From an uncultured Coprococcus sp. (GTDB lineage: Bacteria > Bacillota > Clostridia > Lachnospirales > Lachnospiraceae), in the NCBI GenBank assembly GCA_934247115.1, contig CAKQIY010000049.1:1-11790 (forward strand): a stretch of 11,790 nt of DNA. Reading direction: 5' to 3'. Numbering within the stretch: the stretch's first letter is position 1; each line of letters opens with the position of its first letter. Below, piece after piece: positions 6,862 through 11,790 of the stretch. A program made the translations under genes and the position numbers. The notes beneath the pieces are model-generated. The model ran no database searches. It was not told where the DNA came from and saw only the letters and a list, made by a program, of their open reading frames with translations.

Positions 6862-6980
6862 CTAACTCTGTCCGGCACGGACTAACTAAAGATGTCATAT
6901 CACCTCAATCTGTCCGACACGGACTAACTAAAGATGTCATATCACATTAGCCTGTCCGGCATGGACTCATGGAAGATTTC
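6855..6980 (-). repeat. Three 42-bp tandem units overlapping the regulator's 3' end
   Basis: Period 42 bp: unit 1 at 6980-6939 (last coding codons, stop and one codon), unit 2 at 6938-6897, unit 3 at 6896-6855. Units 2 and 3 match at 29 of 30 bases and then diverge; units 1 and 2 match at 31 of 42. The period is 14 codons, so frame is kept: the coding unit ends SMPDRLM-stop and the copies would read SVSDRLR-stop and SVPDRVR. Each unit holds a small GTCCG-N3-CGGAC hairpin, with one base changed in unit 1. Confidence 0.85.
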
Positions 6981-8939
6981 CTTCCATGCAAGCCTGAGCT
7001 GTTTCGGCTCAACCTGATACGGTTGAACTCCCACATACTTTGGAAGCTGTTCTTCACTTACCAGAGACTTGGCAACAACTGCCGCGGCCGCTCTTCCCTG
7101 CTCGTATGGCCTCTGTGTGCTGAGTCCCTTGACGATTCCTTCTTCCATGCACCGAGCTATGTCATGGTCAAGATCAGTTGTGAACACCGCCACATCCTCC
7201 CTGCCAAGCTCCTTGAGTGCCTTTATAGCCAGAAGCGCCGGACGATCCCAGCTTACATACATTGCCTCAATTTCAGGATTGGCAGTTATCACGTCCTTGG
7301 CTACCTGATACGCATTGGATATCTCTCCAAATCCCCTCACCGTGACGATGTCGACATCCGTGTATGTATCCTTGATTATCTTCTCGGCAGCGTTATCTCT
7401 GACTCTTGTTCCATAGAAGACCGCACCGTGGATGATGAATCCAACCTTCTTTTTCTTGTTCTCCTTGCAGTATTCCCCCAGCATCCTTCCAGTGTTCGTT
7501 CCATTCTCCGACTCATTTACTGACACACAGGATACATAACTGTTCTTGGACATTCCCTCTGGAACATTGCTTATAAATACCAGTTTTGACACCTTGGAGA
7601 GTTCCTGAAACTTCTCTCTGGTACGATTGTCATCCGCCGGGATAGCGATCACCGCATCCGGTTTCTGAAGTCTTATGCCATCAAGCTGTGCATTCTGCAG
7701 TTCCGAGTCAAAATGTGCATCCATAACTGATACAACATCTATCCCAAACTGCTCAAGTTCCTCCCGAATTCCCTTCTCATGCAATTCTGCCCAAGACGTT
7801 CCGGTATAGTGGAAAGAGATCGCAACCCTGAAATGTCCTGCCTTTAGTCTGTGTTTCTCTTCTTTTGTCAGTACAACCGAATCCGGTGTTGCCGCTTTAT
7901 CTCCAAATGGTCCATTGTCAAGCATCTTTGTGGATTTTCTGACTACAAGCTCTACATCTGCATAACAGTCATGCGATATGGCAACTCCCGTATTGATCTT
8001 CTCAAACAACATCCCAACAGCCTTGGCACTCAGTCCCTTCACATCTCTTCTCAGTATTGTAAGAGGTGGATAAGTAAGTTCAGACCAGCTCTCATCACCA
8101 AATCCAACCACAGATATCTCTCCCGGACAGTCGATTCCCATATCTCTCAGCGTCTTCATAAGATAAAGAGTTATTCTGTTGCCCCCCGCAAGTACAGCGG
8201 TCGGCCTGTATCTGCGCAGGGCTTTCTGAATAGCCAGCATGCAGTCATCCTCTCCATTTTCCAACGTCACATCAACAATATTTGCATCGTTTGTATTTAT
8301 ATTGTATTTCTCCAGCGCATTTAAAAAGCCTCTGGTCCTTTCGTCCTTCGTCGTGCTGTCCGTGCTCTCCCGGAAGAACAATACATTCTTGTGTCCGCTG
8401 GACAACAGATAATCCGCACCCTTGAATATGGCTTCCCTGTCTCGGAACTCCACGGAATCTATTCCATCACCGAGTATATTCCTCTCCACGCAGACAAACG
8501 GCATTCCTGACTGTATGAGCTTTGTGTAGTTGGATGCCACATCGCTCACCGGCGCATGTATGATGCCGGCAACCTTCTTGTTCACCAGAAGTCCGGCCAG
8601 CACCTGTGCCTCCTCCTTAAGATCATTGTCTGTTATCGCCACAAGGAACTGATACCCCTGCACGCTGACAAGCTGCTTCACATAAGCAACCATGTCCCTG
8701 TATATCGTACTCTCTATATTTGGAATCACCGCAACGATAGTTGACTCCCGTCCAACAAGAAGCTTTCTCTCCTTATCTGCTATCTTGGCCTGGTATCCGG
8801 TCTCTACAATGATCTTCTCTATCTTATCTACAAGCTCAGGTCTTACATACCTTGTCCTGTTGATGACATGGGAAACTGTAGCTATGGACACCCCTGCCAT
8901 ATCCGCAATCTCTTTTATTGTAACCTTTGACTTAGCCAT
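6942..8939 (-). CDS. LacI-family transcriptional regulator with two tandem sugar-binding domains
   Basis: DNA-binding regulator of 665 aa, about twice the 330-350 aa normal for LacI proteins. Residues 6-40 form the LacI helix-turn-helix (VTIKEIADMAGVSIATVSHV). The hinge (about 50-66) lacks the usual NxxARxL spelling and appears about three residues longer. Residues 68-340 are a standard LacI sensor core, including AVLAGGN and ISVVGFGDESWSELTYPPLT. After a linker, residues 370-645 form a second complete type I binding-protein domain: PDAVIAIP (427-434), VSVNESENGTNTGRMLGEY, and a C-terminal GLSTQRPYEQGRAAAAV, matching the order of motifs in the lipoprotein encoded at 5317-6333. The start has AAAGGA about 8 nt upstream. 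It follows the bile salt hydrolase gene by 24 bp and precedes the fructoside operon, which it most likely represses. The frame is unbroken, so the length is not a sequencing artefact. Confidence 0.9.
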   Translation of the reverse strand: MAKSKVTIKEIADMAGVSIATVSHVINRTRYVRPELVDKIEKIIVETGYQAKIADKERKLLVGRESTIVAVIPNIESTIYRDMVAYVKQLVSVQGYQFLVAITDNDLKEEAQVLAGLLVNKKVAGIIHAPVSDVASNYTKLIQSGMPFVCVERNILGDGIDSVEFRDREAIFKGADYLLSSGHKNVLFFRESTDSTTKDERTRGFLNALEKYNINTNDANIVDVTLENGEDDCMLAIQKALRRYRPTAVLAGGNRITLYLMKTLRDMGIDCPGEISVVGFGDESWSELTYPPLTILRRDVKGLSAKAVGMLFEKINTGVAISHDCYADVELVVRKSTKMLDNGPFGDKAATPDSVVLTKEEKHRLKAGHFRVAISFHYTGTSWAELHEKGIREELEQFGIDVVSVMDAHFDSELQNAQLDGIRLQKPDAVIAIPADDNRTREKFQELSKVSKLVFISNVPEGMSKNSYVSCVSVNESENGTNTGRMLGEYCKENKKKKVGFIIHGAVFYGTRVRDNAAEKIIKDTYTDVDIVTVRGFGEISNAYQVAKDVITANPEIEAMYVSWDRPALLAIKALKELGREDVAVFTTDLDHDIARCMEEGIVKGLSTQRPYEQGRAAAAVVAKSLVSEEQLPKYVGVQPYQVEPKQLRLAWKEIFHESMPDRLM

Positions 8940-8963
8940 TTCTCGTCCTTTCTCCCGTGTACA

Positions 8964-9944
8964 TTAATTCTGCCAGTTGATATTCTCTCCCTGCAGGAGC
9001 GGATATCTGGCAAGCTCTGCGCCATCCAGGTCCTCTCTGTTCATATCAACAGCATTTATCTGGTGTCCCTCATAGGTATTGTAATAGTATATTCCCTTGT
9101 CAGCATTGCAGCAGGACGTGTATATGGTTATCTCATATTTGTCAGATGCCACCTCACAGCATCCCCTCTGCTGATCCACAGAACCAAGTATATGGAAAAA
9201 CTGACTCACGCTCTCAGCCTCTGAATCCGCAGACATACTATTCTGTTTTACAAATGCCACCCTGGCAAATCTCGACGTGGACGACAGATCCCCCGGAAGT
9301 CCTATGGCTCCCATGCCACGGCTGTAAGTATTCAGCCCCACCTCCGGTGCAAATGTGTTCACCGGCTGCTTTGGTGACAGCCCCATATACTGATTGAGCA
9401 GGAACATCTGCTGCGGAAATGGCGGGTTGTTCGTAAGAACTCCAACCGGATTCTCATACACATGAAGTCCGTCTGCCATACACTCCACTGTTATAGCCCC
9501 ATTTCTGTCCGCGATGATCCAGTGGAGCTGCGCTGTAGGAAGCTGCTCAGAAAATGGTGTTCCAGTCAGGTTCATCCTGTCAAGGGCAACCCTTGCCTCA
9601 CCCACGCTGGCGCAGTTTCCGAGTATCCACGGAATGAACTCATACTGGGCAACATTGTCCCTGTCACCGCTCTCATCCACTTCCTGATACGCAGCATTTC
9701 CAACGAAATTCAGGCCTGCCATTCCAAGCCCCTTCTCATTTATAGCATCATAGTAGAGAGGATAGTCACCTGCCACATGTGCCATGCCTATCATGGCATA
9801 ATGGCTTTCCTTCCTGCCCATATATCTGAATTCAAACGGATAATTTCTCGGAGTCACGGTGATCTCATCGCCGTAAGAGAATTCATAATCCAGCGTTCTT
9901 CCAAAATAGAAATCCTTTGTCTTATATGTCGCTGCTGTACACAT
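8964..9944 (-). CDS. bsh: Choloylglycine hydrolase family; probable bile salt hydrolase
   Basis: Cytoplasmic Ntn-hydrolase of 326 aa that probably removes glycine or taurine from conjugated bile acids. The protein starts MCTAATY, so Cys2 becomes the N-terminal nucleophile after Met removal. The other catalytic residues known from the Clostridium perfringens enzyme are all present: Arg16, Asp19, Asn79 (in GMAGLNF), Asn172 (in GVLTNNP) and Arg225 (in SSTSRF). Segments such as LHWIIADRNG, GLPGDLSS and GIYYYNTYEGHQINAVDMN resemble bile salt hydrolases more than penicillin V acylases. The loop at 208-210 reads Ser-Arg-Gly, the type linked to glycine-conjugate preference. The ribosome binding site GGAAGGAG precedes the ATG. 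It lies 31 bp after the acetyltransferase gene and 24 bp before the regulator gene, probably in one transcript. No signal peptide is visible. Penicillin acylase activity is the main alternative. Confidence 0.9.
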   Translation of the reverse strand: MCTAATYKTKDFYFGRTLDYEFSYGDEITVTPRNYPFEFRYMGRKESHYAMIGMAHVAGDYPLYYDAINEKGLGMAGLNFVGNAAYQEVDESGDRDNVAQYEFIPWILGNCASVGEARVALDRMNLTGTPFSEQLPTAQLHWIIADRNGAITVECMADGLHVYENPVGVLTNNPPFPQQMFLLNQYMGLSPKQPVNTFAPEVGLNTYSRGMGAIGLPGDLSSTSRFARVAFVKQNSMSADSEAESVSQFFHILGSVDQQRGCCEVASDKYEITIYTSCCNADKGIYYYNTYEGHQINAVDMNREDLDGAELARYPLLQGENINWQN

Positions 9945-9975
9945 ATTTGTCTCCTTCCAAATCTCTGCAGATAAT

Positions 9976-10404
9976 CTATATCGTCAGCTCAAAGCCATAA
10001 CAGCTCTTTTCAAATCCATAGTGCTCGTAGAAACCATGTGCCCCTGTCCTCGGAAGTCCGGAATCAAGGGTGATGGCCTTGCATCCCCTCTGCTTTGCAA
10101 GCTTCTTTGCATGATCCAGAAGTGCCACTCCATATCCCTTGCCGCGGTCCTCCTCTCTTGTTATGAGACTTGACACATAGCATGTGAGTCCCGACATCCA
10201 GAATGTATTGAAATAGTCTCCATGGCACATGCCTCTGCAAATGCTTTCATCCCATAATAAAAACGCAAAGCTGCGTTCGTCATCTATGACGTCCATATAT
10301 ACTTTGCGTATTTCTTCCCTGTCATATGTATTATATGTCCATAATTTTTCTATAAAATCAAATACAATATCAAAATCCTCTGCTGTCGCTTTTCTGATCT
10401 CCAT
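9976..10404 (-). CDS. GNAT-family N-acetyltransferase
   Basis: Small cytoplasmic acetyl-CoA-dependent acetyltransferase, 142 aa from the chosen start (MEIRKATAEDFD). This start is preferred to an in-frame ATG at 10521 because AAGGAG lies 9 nt upstream and because the extra 39 residues would be encoded by the tandem repeat, with no homology-like content. Visible features are the beta1 start IRKATAEDFDIVFDFI, the acetyl-CoA-binding motif A EEDRGKGYGVALLDHAKKLA (about residues 88-107) with the R-G-K-G-Y-G pyrophosphate loop, and the C-terminal GAHGFYEHYGFEK of motif B. The substrate cannot be predicted; small molecules and protein N-termini are both possible for this fold. It probably heads a transcript with the bile salt hydrolase gene 31 bp downstream. 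Confidence 0.88.
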   Translation of the reverse strand: MEIRKATAEDFDIVFDFIEKLWTYNTYDREEIRKVYMDVIDDERSFAFLLWDESICRGMCHGDYFNTFWMSGLTCYVSSLITREEDRGKGYGVALLDHAKKLAKQRGCKAITLDSGLPRTGAHGFYEHYGFEKSCYGFELTI

Positions 10405-10413
10405 AATGACATT

Positions 10414-10419
10414 CTCCTT
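10414..10419 (-). promoter_or_regulatory. Ribosome binding site fixing the GNAT start
   Basis: AAGGAG on the minus strand, 9 nt before the ATG at 10404-10402. It directly abuts the end of the 83-bp tandem repeat, which excludes the longer open frame as the real start. Confidence 0.8.
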
Positions 10420-10420
10420 T

Positions 10421-10586
10421 CCATTGAACACCAGCCATGCAAAATTTGCCTTCGGCAAATGGCTGGCGCTACATGTCAAGTTTTCACAGAAAACTTGACA
10501 CATCCATTGAACACCAGCCATGCAAAATTTGCCTTCGGCAAATGGCTGGCGCTACATGTCAAGTTTTCACAGAAAACTTGACACAT
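10421..10586 (-). repeat. Exact tandem duplication of an 83-bp, two-hairpin element
   Basis: Positions 10421-10503 and 10504-10586 are identical over all 83 bp. Each unit contains a perfect 12-bp stem with a 3-nt ACA loop (10474-10500 and 10557-10583; arm TGTCAAGTTTTC) and a second hairpin in which CCAGCCA pairs with TGGCTGG and TTTGCC with GGCAAA around a TTC loop, with a 7-nt bulge on one side (10431-10466 and 10514-10549). It lies in the probable leader of the acetyltransferase gene. No coding content. It resembles REP/MITE-like intergenic elements, but no transposon family is recognised. Confidence 0.92.
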
Positions 10587-10718
10587 CCCCGCCGAACATC
10601 AGTCCGCTTAAACTGACTTTGCACTATCAACTAAGTTACAGCCGATGCTTACATTATAGAATATCAAAGTGATTATTAACAGACCACCACCCATAAATTT
10701 ATTATAAAATATCCCGGT
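10587..10718 (-). promoter_or_regulatory. Spacer with a possible promoter for the GNAT-BSH-regulator unit
   Basis: The minus strand has a perfect -10 hexamer TATAAT at 10658-10653. The -35 at 17-bp spacing (10681-10676, TGTTAA) is weak. Because the kinase transcript ends in a strong terminator just upstream, a promoter is needed around here for the genes below, which is the main support. No gene is seen in this spacer. Confidence 0.4.
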
Positions 10719-10769
10719 AAAAAGTGAGGAGGCAGATACGCACAACACTGTATCTGCCTCCTCACTTTT
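10719..10769 (-). terminator. Strong terminator overlapping the histidine kinase stop codon
   Basis: A perfect 20-bp inverted repeat (10720-10739 with 10750-10769) encloses a 10-nt loop. On the minus strand it is followed by a T-run (10723-10719). Two bases of the kinase TAA stop (10770-10768) fall in the base of the stem. It isolates the kinase transcript from the acetyltransferase gene. Confidence 0.93.
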
Positions 10770-11787
10770 ATATCTTCGTCTCCACATCCGGGAATTCAAG
10801 TACTATCTCGAATCCATTCTGCCACTTTGAATTTGCTGTCACTGTGATGCCCAGGTCATGCGCCATCTCACTGACAAGATACAGTCCCATGCCCGTTGCA
10901 TGCTTCCTGTTCTCACCCGAATCACCCGTGACACCCTTCTCGAATATGTATGGCATGTCACAGCTCTTTACACCTATGCCATTGTCACTCACGGACAGCA
11001 GCTTTTTGTTGCACGCCGTCCAGAAGTCAAATGATATCTCCGGCTGTTCATTTGTGTATTTCATGGAATTGCTCACAAGCTGACCGAGTATAAACTGCAA
11101 TCCCCTGCGGTCACTGTACACTGCTCCGTTCTCAAGACATTTTCTGACCCGTATGCCCTTCTCCTCAAGCAGGGATCTGTAGTCAGCTATCACCTCATCC
11201 ACGCATCCTTCCACATCTATGCTCTCCATGAGATAATCCTTGGAATCGCTTTTCAGTCTGGCGTAGTAGAGCATCTGATCCACATAGTTCTGCATCTGGC
11301 TGGTCACATTGTCCATCTTCGTCACAACATTATGAGGCAGCTCATCTCTCCTGTTGTCCACCACAAATGTCAGCAGAGAGATGGGGGTCTTGATCTCATG
11401 TGCCCAGTTCTCCACATACTCCTGATAGTCCCTGAGCTGTCTGCTACTCTGCATCACTGAATCTCTCAGATCGTGAAGCTCCTCCGACAGCACGCTCACA
11501 TATTCCTGTTCAGAAGCCCCGCACAGACTCCTCATTTCTATCTCGCTCTGTTCATCCGGGGCAGTGACAAATCTCCTGAACGCCTCAATCTTCTTCCTGT
11601 CCTTTATACACAGCACCGAGCACACCGCCGCGAACAGTATCACAGTGAACACGCCAACCAGCACCCTTATTCTGACAAATGCCTCTGGTGCCACAAGCCA
11701 CATGAAGAAGCAGAACGCCACGTCCGTCAGAAGCAGCAGACCAAGCCAGACAATATTCTGTTTTATAACAAGTCCAAATCTTTTCAT
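10768..11787 (-). CDS. Sensor histidine kinase, BceS-like (intramembrane-sensing)
   Basis: Membrane sensor kinase of 339 aa. Two transmembrane helices (about 12-33 and 40-60) are separated by only a few residues, so there is no real extracellular sensor domain. This is the layout of intramembrane-sensing kinases such as BceS, which in Firmicutes usually respond to cell-wall-active peptides through a BceAB-type transporter. A coiled linker leads to the H-box WAHEIKTPIS with phosphoacceptor His130. The ATPase part shows the N-box with Asn240 (SNSMKYT), the G1 box DNGIGV (Asp268) and the G2 box GMGLYLV. The ATG lies three bases from the window edge, so the gene is complete but its ribosome binding site and partner response regulator are outside. 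No transporter gene follows it; the gene ends in a terminator. The peptide-sensing role is inferred from family. Confidence 0.92.
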   Translation of the reverse strand: MKRFGLVIKQNIVWLGLLLLTDVAFCFFMWLVAPEAFVRIRVLVGVFTVILFAAVCSVLCIKDRKKIEAFRRFVTAPDEQSEIEMRSLCGASEQEYVSVLSEELHDLRDSVMQSSRQLRDYQEYVENWAHEIKTPISLLTFVVDNRRDELPHNVVTKMDNVTSQMQNYVDQMLYYARLKSDSKDYLMESIDVEGCVDEVIADYRSLLEEKGIRVRKCLENGAVYSDRRGLQFILGQLVSNSMKYTNEQPEISFDFWTACNKKLLSVSDNGIGVKSCDMPYIFEKGVTGDSGENRKHATGMGLYLVSEMAHDLGITVTANSKWQNGFEIVLEFPDVETKI

Positions 11788-11790
11788 ATT

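Noticed and set aside
6855..6980. CRISPR array
   Set aside because: Three units directly abut one another with no unique spacers and one unit is coding; this is a tandem duplication.
8964..9944. Penicillin V acylase as the primary call
   Set aside because: Same family and catalytic residues, but LHWIIADRNG, SRGMG and the GIYYYNTYEGHQINAVDMN segment fit bile salt hydrolases better. Kept as an alternative.
10405..10521. Longer N-terminus for the acetyltransferase starting at 10521
   Set aside because: The extra 39 residues are translated from the 83-bp repeat, have no GNAT-like content, and a good ribosome binding site precedes the internal ATG at 10404.

Overview
This window reads as chromosomal DNA from a gut Firmicute, most likely Lachnospiraceae. 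The reasons are the strong AGGAGG-type ribosome binding sites, the lipoprotein sugar-binding protein with a Gram-positive lipobox, a BceS-type histidine kinase, a bile salt hydrolase, and a codon usage of intermediate GC. The genus cannot be fixed from sequence alone. Every credible gene lies on the minus strand, so transcription runs from high to low coordinates.

In transcription order: (1) A BceS-like intramembrane-sensing histidine kinase (11787-10768) ends in a very strong terminator whose stem contains the stop codon. (2) A 363-bp gap follows, carrying a possible promoter and an exact tandem duplication of an 83-bp, hairpin-rich element. (3) Next is a probable unit of GNAT acetyltransferase (10404-9976), bile salt hydrolase (9944-8964) and a 665-aa LacI-family regulator (8939-6942), with gaps of only 31 and 24 bp. 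(4) A 608-bp regulatory region follows (6941-6334). It holds tandem copies of the regulator's own 3' end, a strong terminator, a cluster of GATACAA motifs, two TTTACGTAAA palindromes and a near-consensus promoter. (5) Last is a five-gene fructoside operon: lipoprotein sugar-binding protein, double ATPase and permease of the ribose (CUT2) type, a cytoplasmic GH32 beta-fructosidase and a PfkB fructokinase, closed by a terminator at 57-20.

The operon can be read as one pathway. The CUT2 ABC importer captures a small fructose-containing sugar, the GH32 enzyme releases fructose in the cytoplasm, and the kinase phosphorylates it for glycolysis. The regulator next to it is the most unusual protein here: a LacI-type helix-turn-helix, a normal LacI sensor domain, then a complete second periplasmic-binding-protein-like domain. 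It therefore looks like a repressor with two sugar sensors. The paired palindromes with central CG that flank the promoter, 159 bp apart, are its most likely operators and suggest a DNA loop. Substrate, operator assignment and looping are inferences from sequence and context.
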